Assembly: GCA_010279815.1 (NCBI GenBank) | Contig: QEOQ01000508.1 | Span: 3,307,217-3,371,216, forward strand | Direction of reading: 5' to 3' | From: Brachionus plicatilis | Taxonomy: Eukaryota; Rotifera; Eurotatoria; Ploima; Brachionidae | Length of the DNA stretch: 64,000 nt | In this document: positions 43,981-55,595 of the stretch, piece by piece | Layout of the letters: each line of letters opens with the position of its first letter | Numbering within the stretch: the first letter of the stretch is position 1 | Position numbers and translations under genes: made by a program | Notes under the pieces: model-generated | The model's database searches: none | What the model saw: only the letters and a program-made list of their open reading frames with translations | Told to the model about the DNA's origin: nothing

Positions 43981-46503
43981 ATGCCTTATAAAAATCGATT
44001 TGCATATCTGAGGGATAAAAATTGTAAAGTACCGAAATCAACGTTGAGTAAAAAAAAAGAATCACAATCAAAACAAACAAACAATTCGATCAGACAGAGT
44101 GAAACACAAATTTTACTAGCTGAACAAAATGAAGCTGGTGAATTGAATTTTTCAGAAGCAATGATTACAAACGAAACCGATCTTGAAGAGAACACTTTAA
44201 ATTCCTGCTCAATTGTAAATAAAGTTTATCCACCCTTTTCAAATGATATAAAAGTTACAATGGGATTGCTTGCGATGTTCTACAGTTCCAAATTTACTAA
44301 AGCCGCTTTTAGTGTAGTTATTGAACTATTGAAGGCCTTTCAGTTGATAACAAATCTAGAAATTGGAAAATTTAAGTCCTTTGATAGTTGCGCCAATTTT
44401 TTGGTCAAGTTTACAAATGATTCAATTGATTTCAAAAGGAGAATCTACTGCAAAAAATGTCAGAAGCATTTCTTGAGCGAAGCATTCAAAAAGACAAGAT
44501 ATTGTTTTTATTGTCATAATCGAATAACAATGATCTATGAAATAGATATAATTCCTCAAATCAAGCGTATTTTGAGCAAGTATAAAACTGATGATCTTTT
44601 TGACTATAATTGTGATAGAAATCCAGAAGAAATAAGAGATATCTACGACGGTCGTCTATATCAAGATTTTGTATCAAAAGTTAAGACAAATTTTTTTTTA
44701 AGAGGTCAGTATTTTACTCTTACGCTTAATTCAGATGGAATAAAATTAAGTGATAAAAGCAATATGTCCATCTGGCCAGTTATTTTAATTATAAATGAAC
44801 TTCCATTAGAAACCAGATTTCTTATTGAAAATACGATAATTGCAGGTATGTTCTAAATAAAAAATTCTTTCAATAAACCATAAATTTTTTTTAGGAGTTA
44901 TTCTGAGTGATGGCACGCCAAACTTAGATATTGTTCTTAAAATTGTCCAAAAACAATTAGTTAATCTGGAAAACGGAATAAAATTAAATGATTCATATTA
45001 CACCAAGTTTTTTTTAATAGCAAGTGTTTTTGACAAACCAGCTAGATCTAAAGCAACTAATATGGTGAGTTCAATCGGATTTTATAGTTGCCTCAGATGC
45101 ACTCAAAAGGGAGAAACATTTTATACTCAAAGTAAATACAAACTGTCATTTAATAGATAATATATTTTCTAATTTTTTTAGGTGGACATTTTCATATTTT
45201 TCCATTAATTAAGTTTAATCCTTTTGGTCCACTAAGGAATGAATTAAGCTATGAACATGATCTTTTTTCAGCCAAAAATAAAGGACTAGCGGTAAATGGA
45301 ATCAAAAAGGAATCTTCATTATCAGATCTAAAATACTATCATCCAATTTTGAGTGTAAATGTTGACAGTATGCATAGTGTTTATCATGGCATAATAAAGG
45401 AGTTTTTCAGATATTGGTTTGAGAAGCCATCAGAATTATCAAGTATTCTCAAAAAGCAAATTAATGTGTTGAATAGTAGGCTTATGAGTATTCGTCCTCC
45501 TAGTTACGTGCCTTCAGCTCCGCGCCCTATACACGAATATCATAATTGGAAAGCTCATGAATTCATGATTTTTATTTTTTACTATGCCCCAATTATCTTT
45601 TATCAAGTGATGCCTTATGATTATTATAATAATTTAATTTGTTTATCTATTATACTCCAGAAGTTATTTTCAAAAGTCATTTTAAAAACTGATATTATCA
45701 TATGTAAAAATTTTGTAGTTTATTTTTTAGGTCAAGTTGAAAAACTTTACAGTAAGTCAATTTTTAAGTCATCGTTTCATGAGCTTCTTCATTTTTCAGA
45801 TCTTACTTTAGATTTCGGTCCATTAAATGTAACATGTTGCTTTCAATATGAAGAAATAAATAGGAAAATTATCAATTTAATACATGGCTTTGATTTAGTT
45901 TGTGAAGAATTTATCCAAAAATTTTCTATCATACAAATATTCTCTGCCTTAAAAGTCAATATATTAGAAGAAAAGTTAAGTAAAGATATAAATGAAAACT
46001 TGTTATTTTTTATTTCCAAATATTTTAGTTTAAAATCATCTAATTCGAAAGTTAATTGTTCTAGAGGCCTAGAAATTAAAGCACCTATCAAAGTTTGTGA
46101 TAATAAATTGATTTCAAATAGAATACGAGCAAAATATGTTTTCATTAATTTAAATGAGGTCGGTTCTATCTATTTTAATAAAAGTATGTATACAACAGTT
46201 CAAAAAGAAACAAGATTTAATGATTCAGCAATTAAAAATAAATCAGGAAAATACGGTTTCATTGAAAATATTTTTCTTTTAGATAATAATAAAGCAATTT
46301 TATATTGTAGGGAATTAATTTTTCTTTCTAACCCTTTTTTTGTTAAAGATTTTCCAAATTTTAGGTTGGATCTTTTTCTGAGCAAGGTAACAGATAATTT
46401 TTTTTTTGAAGAAGTCGAAAATGTCTCAAAAGTTTTTTTTTATCAGTTAGATAAATATACCTCGTTTCTTTCTACATTTAAAATCAATCATCTTTTTAAT
46501 TAA
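43981..46503 (+). CDS. tnp2-like (EnSpm/CACTA) transposase, three exons
   Basis: Exons 43981-44845, 44895-45131 and 45182-46503 join in phase through introns of 49 and 50 bp and encode 807 residues without interruption. A basic N-terminus leads to a zinc-ribbon-like CKKCQKHF...RYCFYC at about 157-181. The tnp2-type core follows: YFTLTLNSDGIKLSDKSNMS with D252, IWPVILIINELPLETRF, then IGFYSCLRCTQKG, and VNVDSMHSVYHGIIKEFF with D429. These match the pattern of transposase family tnp2, in which DG...WPV and D.MH...G are conserved. The expected role is to excise and integrate the element; I did not assign the catalytic Glu. The ATG is the first after a stop and follows TTTTTTAAG. The gene for the BEN-domain protein starts 68 bp downstream. 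Confidence 0.8.
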
Positions 46504-46571
46504 TATAGATATTTAGATTATACTATTAAATAACTGGAAGTGGAATAATTTTTAAAAAATTGATATTAAAA

Positions 46572-47953
46572 ATGAATAAAGTTTTTCGAACAAAAATTCC
46601 TATTTCTAAAACACAGTTAAACAAAACTAATTTGGTAAATTGTTCTCAAGAAAAATCAATCTTAAGTTCTGAAAATATTCAGACTAGTTCTGCTAATACA
46701 TCCTCAGAGACAAACACATCAAAACAACATCTATTTTTAAAAAGAAATCAAACGTATAATTTATCGACAAAGAAAAACAAATCCAAGGATGACCAAAAAT
46801 TAACAACTAATTTTAATTCAATGACAGAGTCAAAATTAGATAATTCTCACAGCAAACATTTTTTAAAATCAAAAAATCAAATGGCTTTACTTCAAAACAA
46901 AAAAAAATTCTTTTTAGTACAATGGCTAATAGATAAAAAGTTTTCTGTTTTAACTGAAAATAGCATAGTCGAAGGTTCTCTCGACTTAGATCTCGAATTA
47001 GGTGCAGTATACGACTTTCGATTTGGAAAAGATGTGCTTAAGGCAGAACTTAAAATGATTGACAATGAAATTGAATGTAAAAATCAGCTCAAAATTCTCA
47101 CCGACTATGAGATTTGTCCCGATAAAAAAAGGAAATTAAATTCTGAATATGATTTAAAAGAAATTACCAGTAAAAATTTCTCTGAAGAGGATGCTAAAGG
47201 GGTTGAACACTATAAAAAGAGGACTGCGGAACTCGAAGCTTTTTTATCCAAAAAAGACGAACAAATCAATGAACTAAGCAAAAAATTGGAAAAAAATGAA
47301 AGAAAATTTCAAGCTATTATGAATACATTTGGTTATTTTTTTTGTTTATAATTTATTAATAATTTAAACCTTATAAATTTTTATTTTATTTCAGATGATG
47401 ATAAAATTTCAAAATACGTTTCACTTAGTTTAAATACTTTGAGACTTTTTGGGAATTTAAAAACTCTCGAAAATCTCGAATTATTTAATGAAGAAGATGA
47501 CCAAATGGTTGGAATATTGTCTCCCAGCTATCCAAAAGTCGTTGTCAACAGTAGAATAAAAAACGAAATAACTTTGATGCTCAAAAATCCAAAACAATCA
47601 AGTTCAAGTGCATTTAGAAGATTGATTGGAAATTTAATAACTGAAACAAATCAATGGTCAGCTAGAAATGGAAAATCAATGATATCAGACTTTGGTGAAG
47701 AAATTTATGCAGTTTTCGGTATTTTAATATTTAATTATCATTTCCTTTTTAAATTTTTTATCTTTTTATTTAAGATTTTATCAGTTCAAAACGCGAAGAT
47801 TTTAGTTGGGGCTCGTGTAAAGCATTAATAAGGCAAATATGCAATGAGAGTAGGAGAGATGAAAAAAGAAACAACACATTTAAGTCAATACACCAACATG
47901 ATACATCAAATTCGGAGGAACAATCTCTTAGCTCAAGTGACACTAATGAATAA
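46572..47953 (+). CDS. Coiled-coil BEN-domain protein of the transposon, three exons
   Basis: Exons 46572-47331, 47395-47718 and 47775-47953 join in phase (introns 63 and 56 bp) and give 420 residues. The Ser/Asn/Lys-rich N-terminal third is followed by a segment with FFLVQWLIDKKFSVLTENS (about 112-130), a coiled coil near 207-250 (KKRTAELEAFLSKKDEQINE), and a C-terminal BEN-like domain at about 290-385 (ILSPSYPKVVVNSRIKNEI, AFRRLIGNLITE, NGKSMISDFGEEIYAV, then SWGSCKALIRQICNESRR). BEN domains bind DNA or chromatin and are known from insect and vertebrate regulators and some transposon-derived genes. Its place beside the transposase suggests it binds the subterminal repeats, as TNPA does in plant Spm. 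The BEN call rests on pattern, not on a profile search. Confidence 0.7.
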
Positions 47954-48330
47954 AGTTGTATCAAAAAAGCTACTCTTTGTTTATGTTTGTTAAATTTTTT
48001 TTTTTTTACTTTTACCCTTTATATGTAATTTTTATACTATTACTTAAAATTCACTTTTGTATCGTCATTTTCAGTTTATTTTTTTATAAGTATTTTCAGC
48101 TATGTTTGTATTTAACTAACTGGCAAAGCTAGTCAAAAATATGTTTTTTTCTATAGTTATAATTAAAAAATTTAATTAAATAATTGTAAAAAATTTTAAA
48201 TTATATATTTTTGTTGTAAATTTTAAAAATATGAAATATAAAACGTTTTTCACTCATCTTATTTTTCTGATCCTAATCAATATTTAAATAAATAATGAAA
48301 AATAATTAATTTTTTTCAATGAAATAAAGA

Positions 48331-48495
48331 AAATTTCATCGATTATTTTCGATGAAATAAAGTAAATTTCATCGATTATTTTCGATGAAAAAAAGTAAAT
48401 TTCATCGATTATTTTCGATGAAAAAAAGTAAATTTCATCGATTATTTTCGATGAAATAAAGTAAATTTCATCGATTATCTTCGATGAAATGGTTC
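48331..48495. repeat. Five-copy 33-bp hairpin array at the right end
   Basis: The unit AAATTTCATCGATTATTTTC plus GATGAAATAAAGT starts at 48331, 48364, 48397, 48430 and 48463. Each unit contains TTTCATCGA and TCGATGAAA as inverted arms around TTATTT, with ATCGAT inside. It sits 60-230 bp inside the right terminus of the two-gene transposon. Confidence 0.9.
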
Positions 48496-49162
48496 CTAAC
48501 TCATTAATGATTCATCTATCAATTTTCATCGATTAATCATCGTTTTTTCTGTGACTGGGTTTGTGTATTGCAATATTTTTGCGAGTTATTTAGTTTAGAG
48601 TAAAATTTAATGATTTTTTTAAATACTCAAAATTTTGAATTCTTGGCAAAGTGAAATTTTTTATAAATTTTAGATCACCTAAAATTTTATAGATGATCGA
48701 AAATTTATTGAGATCATCCTAAAAATTGATTTTAATTTAAATGTTTTATCATTTTTAAAATTTGATATTTGATCAAAAATTTGTATAGGCCAATTTATAT
48801 TAAATAAAAGATTGAAGAAACTTTTTTTATTATTGTTCTAAAGCAGGACCAGAGCAATCACCAAACCTAATAGATTATATATAAATCAATTAAATCTAAA
48901 AAAATTTCAACCATAATAAATCTTGAACTCTGAGTATACATCTTTTTTAGGTTCAAATTTGAACATTTGAAATCAGTTTTCAATAATTTGATAAAGTTTT
49001 TATCAAATTTAGTTAGATTCATTAAACTTTTTACATCAATGTGTCTTACTTTAAATATTAAACAAGTAAAAGTATTTTGGTGGAATAGTTTAATTTTTAA
49101 ATTATTGTACCAAAAGGATCCTTTTAGATTCAATAATTTACTTTTTATTTGAATGACTTTTT

Positions 49163-49240
49163 GGCATTGTGAAATTTCATACAAACCTTTCAAAAATTAC
49201 AAAATAGCAAAAATAAAATAATTTCATTTATTAAATCAAA
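49163..49240 (+). repeat. Solo end of the GGCATTGTGAAT MITE family
   Basis: GGCATTGTGAAATTTCATAC followed by AAACCTTTCAAAAATTAC resembles the left arm of copy A at 2069. No inverted partner was found, so this is a one-ended remnant. Confidence 0.55.
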
Positions 49241-50399
49241 CAAAGTTGAGCTTTAAAAAATTTGATTGAGAAACAACATGAAACAAATTTGTCTCAGTAA
49301 ATTCAAAAAATAAAAACTGATTTTAATTTTGTAAGGAAACTTCGATGATTGAATGGAAAATGTTATTTTTTTTTAAATTCTAATTCGAAATTTCATATTA
49401 AATTTTTTTTGTCAACAAAAATTTTCGTATTTATTTCTGAATCGATTGACTGTTGAAGCTTCAATGATCAAACAATTAAAAAAATCGAAAAAATTTAAAA
49501 AAATGCTTGGTGTTAAAATGATGGGAGCCTTATTTTTACATAAAAAAGGATGCTTATTAAAAAACTTAAGTGGCATAAAATGAATGTATCAACAAAAAAA
49601 ATGCGTCTTTTATGAAAATGTTTTGCTTCACGCCATGTGTTGTTTTGTTACTTCTTTGATGGGTGTTATTTTTTAAGTATGCAATTAAAAATACTTGACT
49701 AAATAATAGTATAATATGTTCCTTTTCTATCCTAGTGGATAGTGGTATCTCATCTTCTTTCCCAGTACCGTTTTGCTCCGACCTAACACAGAGGTTACTG
49801 CATAGTTACTTTTACAAAAACATTTACAATAGATGGCTATTTCTTAATGAGTGCAATATTTAAATTATAAGAAATAAATTAATAAATTAAATTAATTTAA
49901 TTAATTTAATTAAATTAAATAATAATAATTGCTTTCAAAAAAAAAGTAATAAATAAAAAATTTTGTTCTATATTCAGTATTTTAGTTGAAACATTTCTGA
50001 GATTTTTCCACCTTCAGCGGCTTTTGAACTATCCATCCTTTGTTTGCATGACTAAAACACAAATCAAAATAATAGTATTAAGAATAATAATTTCAAATAT
50101 CATGCTTTTTTTAGATTTATAAAAATAAAAGAGTATTTTGATTAGCTTTATTTATTATTTAATAATTGTTGTAACAATATAATTAGTAAATAGGAAATAA
50201 TTTTTTTTCAATTTACAAAATAATTTTCTAACTTGCATAAAAAATTTAATACAAAGATTTTTGTTTTATGATAAAATAAGTTGAATATTCTATATCTGAT
50301 TTTATCCATTTAATTTCAATGTAACAAAATTGCAAAAGTAACTAGCAATTACAGGGGTTCTTGTAAAGGTGAAACTTTCCAATGTTTACTAAATGTTTA

Positions 50400-50495
50400 C
50401 TTAATGGAACGGAATGGAACGGATGGTGGTGCTTATCTGCACCAAGATACGCAGAAGACCATTCACATGGCTTGGACATGTTTTAAAAATGCCAA
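50400..50495 (+). pseudogene. LINE reverse-transcriptase C-terminal fragment
   Basis: One plus-strand frame reads CTKIRRRPFTWLGHVLKMPT. RR..W.GHV.RM is a common signature near the C-terminus of non-LTR reverse transcriptases. The surrounding sequence is AT-rich and has no further homology visible, so it is a short relic. Confidence 0.45.
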
Positions 50496-52360
50496 CAGAG
50501 ATAATTTCTAGAATCACTTTATTCTGTACATTTTTAAAAATGGAGTCAATTTATTCTAACTTTAAAAATTAAAATAAATAGTGAATATAATAAAAGTATA
50601 TTTTAATTTAAGCCAAGTTCGATAGGGTTAAACATTAAAATATTTGAGAAAAAAAGTTTTCAGCTAAATTAGTTAGCTATTCAGATTCAACAACAAGCTT
50701 TGTTTCTAATCAAAAATTTTTAAAGTGAGACTTTTGATTTTTAAAATCATGAAAAATTTTGTTTATTTTTTACTCAATTCAGATTGCCAAGCTGATTATT
50801 AATTTATGATTTGTTTAGTCAAATCTGATTTTTTGAAAATTTTAAAAATTAATGCCTTTGGTGATCGTGAGATTTTTCTTTAGGCAATCAATGCTAAGCA
50901 ATTTGCTTTTATTTCGGAAACAAAAATTAGTCATTATAACATATTGTGGTTGTCTAGTCCATTAAGCCACTATTAGTTAAGGGTCAAATTCTGAAAAAGT
51001 TTTTATTTTTGTGAGTTGAAAATAAGCTCTAAACAAAAATAAGTTTTAAAAATACTTGATTAATAAAAAATAGATTCTGTTTTCGATTAAAAAAATAAAC
51101 CAAATTTAAAAATAAACAATTGAAATCATTTTAAATGGCAGTGATTTATGTCACTGATTTGTTGAAACAAGAAATTTGAAAAAGGTATTTTTAAGTTCCA
51201 TTTTATGAAAACATTAGGAAAAAGAATTTTTAATGTGGGCCGGATTAGGCATAATTGGATTAAAAGTCGTAATTTGCATATCAAATTGTTTTCAAATAAT
51301 TAAATCTTTAAAAAAAAAAGAGAAAAATTTAATCTATAAACTTTGATATTTAAGGTTCTTTTATATGACTTTCTTTTATTATTCAAATTTTTTAATCTCT
51401 TATAAAAATGTATTTTTTTAGCACTAGATAATCGAATTTATTAAAAGGTTTCCAAAAAAGTAACCTCGGAAGAATAATTTAAGAAACTTAATTTAATTTA
51501 ATCTAGCATCTTGTTTATTACTTAAAATAAGCGCTAAAAATATCATATTTGATTCAGGTATTTAAATTTACTTTACCAATGCTTTTGTTTACATGTAACC
51601 ATATCAAAAACTTAATGTTTACTTTCTTATAAATCAAAGTTATTTGGAAATTTGCATTTTTCTTAATTAACTATTACAAATATCATGGTTTGAGTTCATT
51701 TATTGAAATGAAATTAAAAACCAAAAGTATTCGTAATTATAAATATAGCAACCATAAATATAATTAAATATTAAGTCATTCAAATTAGCTTTGCATTAGA
51801 ATAGTTTTTTTTCTAAATTTTTAAAATATGAAGGACTAATTAAATTTCTAATAGCATTAACTGGGTTTTTCTATTCAGATTTAGTTTTTATGTTGAAATT
51901 AAAACTTTTTCAAATATTTAATGTGATTTTTTACTCCTTTAAAAAAAGAAAGAGACAAGAAACGACAAATGTTTTTTAAGTTATTAGTATTTTAGAATAT
52001 TTCCTAAAATTTTATTGAAAATTCAATCTATTAAGAATATTGACAAGAAAATTGGAATTTTTTTTGTTCTTGCTCTGCAATGGAAAAGTTTTTAAAATTA
52101 GATGAATTTACATATTTATACGAAATTTTTTTAAGGGTGACGATTAATTCATAAGAAAAAAACTCATAAAAAATTAAATTATTCAATTAAAATTTTCTTT
52201 CATTCCAAATGAAAGAAGTAATTTTAATCTGTTATCAAATAATATCTTTTAAATTTGTCAATTTTAATTTTCTTTTATGTTGACTTTTTTACTTTAATTT
52301 TTTTACTTATAATTTTTATTTTATTTTTTCTTCATTTTTTGATAAGAAAATTTTTTATCT

Positions 52361-52400
52361 GAAGGAGCTTTAGCATGGCACAGATAAAAAAATAAATAAA
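52361..52400 (+). repeat. Retroelement-like 3' tail
   Basis: GAAGGAGCTTTAGCATGGCA followed by CAGATAAAAAAATAAATAAA. It is the best-preserved of four related tails in the window. Confidence 0.45.
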
Positions 52401-54249
52401 ATAATTATGATTTTTGTAGTTCTTTGAAATTTGTCCAGTATGAAATTTTTTCATAACCTTTTTTCTATGATGTAATACATCAGTTTTTTAAGTTTAAAAA
52501 TGAAACATTAGTGATTCTATGAAAAAATGAATCAGTCTCCTTTTTTAATTTTATCAAATTTTTTCTTCCGACTTCTTTGTCTTTTTGTTTTTAAATCGAA
52601 TATTGATTTCTATTTTAATTGAATTTCATCAGGAATTTAAAAAATCTTTTTTTTTTTAAAGAAGAGAATAATTTATTTATCAGATTTTTGAAAATATCTC
52701 TTTCTTATTAAAAGTATTTTTTTTTAAATAATTTTATTCATTGACTAATCCAAGTGTAAAAAGCGAGGTATTAAGGTCCACTCTGCAATTGAATGGTTAT
52801 TATATCATAAAAAGTTAACCCCAATAATTTCCGAGCTATTTTCAGAATAATTCCGAATATTAAAAGTTTTTAAAAAAATAATGCAACTTTTAGTTTTGAA
52901 TAAAGTTTGAGTGTAAAAAAAAATTGTTTTAACAAAAGAATTGCTCAATTACTTAATCTAAATAACCTAAATTTTTATTTTAATTTTGGGGAAATTTAAA
53001 AGTAATTAATTATTTTTCAGTTTTAAAAATTAGGCACGTTATGAATCATGAAATAATTTATAGGAAAAAGTTTAGCTAGGGATGCGCAAATCAGCTTTAG
53101 ACTAAATGCATTAAAAAAAATAATAAATTTTTAATTTAAACTGACTTAAAAAAATGAAAAAAAAATAGTTACTCGACCATTACACCAGGAATTTACTTAA
53201 ATTTAAGGTTTACTATGTATGGCTTTTTTTGTTTCCTGTAAGCAAATTTATTTATTAAAATCAAAAATTTTTTAAATTGATTTGTTATTTCTAAGTATTT
53301 ATAAACTAACGTTCATTTATTCGTTTTAACAAAATTAATTTATTTAACAGTTTATTAGAGTAATTGTTTAGATGAAATAGAAAAATTAAAATGTTTTTGA
53401 ATATCAATTTAGTTGACTTCCAGTTGATTTTAATTTCAAAAATAAAAATTTTAAAGCTATAATTTTGATTTCATAAAAAAAAGATTATCTAAAAGTGGAA
53501 CAGAAACAAAAAGTTTTTTTTTATCGAACTCTTAAATTTCAAGCTTTTTAAAGTTGCATTTATTTTTATTTTGCTATTGAAATTTAAAATAAACAAAATT
53601 TCAATCTAAATATGTAACATTTGAATTTTATTTTAAATATTCTCTTTTTTAATCAAAAATCTTCTAAAGCTTTAGATTAATTTGAATACATTTTTTTTTA
53701 ATAATTTTTTAAGTTATGTAACAAAATTTTCTAAAATTTATTAAAACTAGAGGATTTTATTTTTAAAAGAATTAATCATTGTTTTACTGAACTTAATATA
53801 ACTAAATTTCAAATGTATTTAAATGTTTTTATATTTTGTTTGTTTTTAAATGACATAGCAAGAATCGGCGTGAATTTCGAATAAATAATAATAAAACATC
53901 AATTTATTCTTTTGGAACTCGAATCTCGTCAGCACAAATATTTCTTCAATATAATATTTTTTTAATTAAGTCATATATCCTCAAGAAATGAATTAACTAC
54001 GAATTTTCATATTTCTAAATTTCCTCCTTTTTATGATTTTCTCTTAATCTTTAATTATTATTCAATAAGTTAACCAAATTAATTACTACCATTTTTTCTA
54101 GAGATTCATAAATACTAAAAAGTAAGCTCAAATCTGGTAAAAAACATAAATCGCTGCTAAGATCAATCAAATCGAATTTTAAATTCAAAGCAATTTAAGC
54201 TATAATTTAATTTAAAATAAAAAAAAAATTTTCTAATTTGAGGTTTTTA

Positions 54250-55364
54250 TTAAAATTTTAAATTAGTTCTAACAACATCAGTAACTTTTTTCAAAATTTC
54301 GAGGTCCAAATTGTCGACGGATGACTCTCCGAGAAGAAAAATCTCTCCGAAAGAATGTAACATTTTTTGAAGTTTTCTATTTGTGATATAGACTCCAAAT
54401 TCTTCTGTTGTAATTGTAAATAAGAACTGTTGTATTAGAGGGCTTCTTTAAAATAAAAGATTTGATTAAATTAATTTGATTAGTTAGTATTAAATAAATT
54501 TTTTTGTTTGATGTTAAAATAGGTTTTTTATTTTAGTTTTAAATTTCTTTTATAATTATATATTAGTTTAGCATTTATTTTGTTTAATAGTAATCAATAG
54601 ATCAATTTTTTTTAGTATGCTATGGATTAATAAGTTTTTTTAGCTTGAAAAACTTTTTAAAAGTTGTAAGTGTCAAAAGTATGCTTTAATCAACCAAACT
54701 GGCATATAAAACAAATAAGGAATTTTTTTAAAGGAATTATAGCGAATATCGATTGCTTATCTTAAAAATAAAATAATTTAACATTGCATGTTCTGACTCA
54801 TTACCAAAATAAAACTAAAAAAATTTTAAAATATAATTAAATGCTTGATTTATTTTATTTTATATTTTACTGAACAAAAACTCTTTCAGAATAAAAAATT
54901 AAGTTAAATAAATTATTTATAATTAACAATAGAAGATCAAATTTTTTTTTTAACTGTGACAAGTCTAAAAGACTATTATATAATTAAATAAAATTTTTTA
55001 ACTGTGACAAGTCTAAAAGACTTTTATATAATTAAATAAAATAAATTTTTGTTTTGGTTATTTTAATCCTATATTTTATAATTTTACGTTTTTATTAAAA
55101 TAACTTAAATAAATTTATTCAAACAGCTCAAAAAGTAAAATATAGATTAAAATTTCCAATTTTAAGTCCAATATTTTTTCTTTCCCAATAAGACCCCCGA
55201 AGTCTTTAATTTGTTCGAAATAAAAACAAAGAGTTTTTATCTATTATTGTAGAATTCTACGTCATATGAATTTAAAAATAATTAATTAAAACAAATATTT
55301 TAAAAATTACTGAATCTACGGACAACATTAGTGAAAAACACGAAAAAATTTTCAAAAACTTCAT
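54250..55364 (-). CDS. Small three-exon protein with signal-peptide-like N-terminus
   Basis: Minus-strand exons 55311-55364, 55125-55240 and 54250-54445 join in phase (donors TTCA/GTAATT and GAGCT/GTTTGA; acceptors CAATAATAG and ATTTTAAAG) and give 121 residues. Exon 1 encodes MKFLKIFSCFSLMLSVDS, a plausible signal peptide. The mature part starts IKTLCFYFEQIKDFGGLIG, continues ILDLKLEILIYILLFELSPL and IQQFLFTITTEEFGVYITN, and ends ESSVDNLDLEILKKVTDVV plus a short tail. It looks all-helical, with only one Cys outside the signal region. An alternative is an intracellular helical protein. I recognise no family. It is divergent from the ankyrin gene, with only 231 bp between the two starts, so they may share a promoter. 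Confidence 0.5.
54951..55045. repeat. Two-copy 48-bp tandem repeat
   Basis: TAACTGTGACAAGTCTAAAA followed by GACTATTATATAATTAAATA occurs twice with a 48-bp period. Each copy holds a small AGTC/GACT hairpin. It lies in the last intron of the small minus-strand gene. Confidence 0.75.
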
Positions 55365-55595
55365 GGATCTGTATGTTAATATTTTTTTAATGCTTTTTAA
55401 TTACTAAAATAATTAAAAAATTTTTAAAATTTATACTTCTTTTTTGACAGTAAATTAGGAAAATAAAATTTGATTATTTTTTGTTGGGTTATTATTTAAC
55501 TTAAATCTTAATAGTCAAAAAAGTCTCACAAGCTTTTCTAGTGTTAAAAGAAAATAAAAAGAAAAGTAATAATTTTTTGATTTTAAATTGAATAG

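Larger units (their letters stand above)
43053..48559 (+). mobile_element. Two-gene EnSpm/CACTA-like transposon
   Basis: The 5507-bp element has ends CCCAGTCA (43053) and its complement TGACTGGG (48559). Both ends are followed inward by AAAA, CGATGA and GATGAATCAT-type subterminal words. A 33-bp hairpin array lies inside the right end and a 49-bp duplication inside the left. It carries a tnp2-like transposase gene and, downstream on the same strand, a coiled-coil/BEN gene; both frames are intact. Plant CACTA elements also encode a transposase plus a DNA-binding partner and have repeated subterminal motifs. The termini are not the canonical CACTA, and the target duplication (TT at both sides) is too short to be sure, so the exact boundaries carry some doubt. 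Confidence 0.75.
49300..54245. other. AT-rich gene-poor stretch
   Basis: About 5 kb with no supported gene. Small GC-richer islands occur at about 49725-49815, at 50400-50490 (LINE-like, listed separately) and near 53860-53960, where short open stretches exist on both strands without splice support. Confidence 0.5.

Noticed and set aside
48331..48495. CRISPR-like regular array
   Set aside because: Spacers are as repetitive as the repeats, the genome is eukaryotic, and the array sits at a transposon end.
48867..49193. 108-residue minus-strand ORF
   Set aside because: It starts inside a MITE terminus and has AT-driven Lys/Leu/Ile/Phe composition with no motif.
49725..49815. GC-richer island with open frames on both strands
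   Set aside because: No splice pair, start or family pattern; possibly an old repeat fragment.
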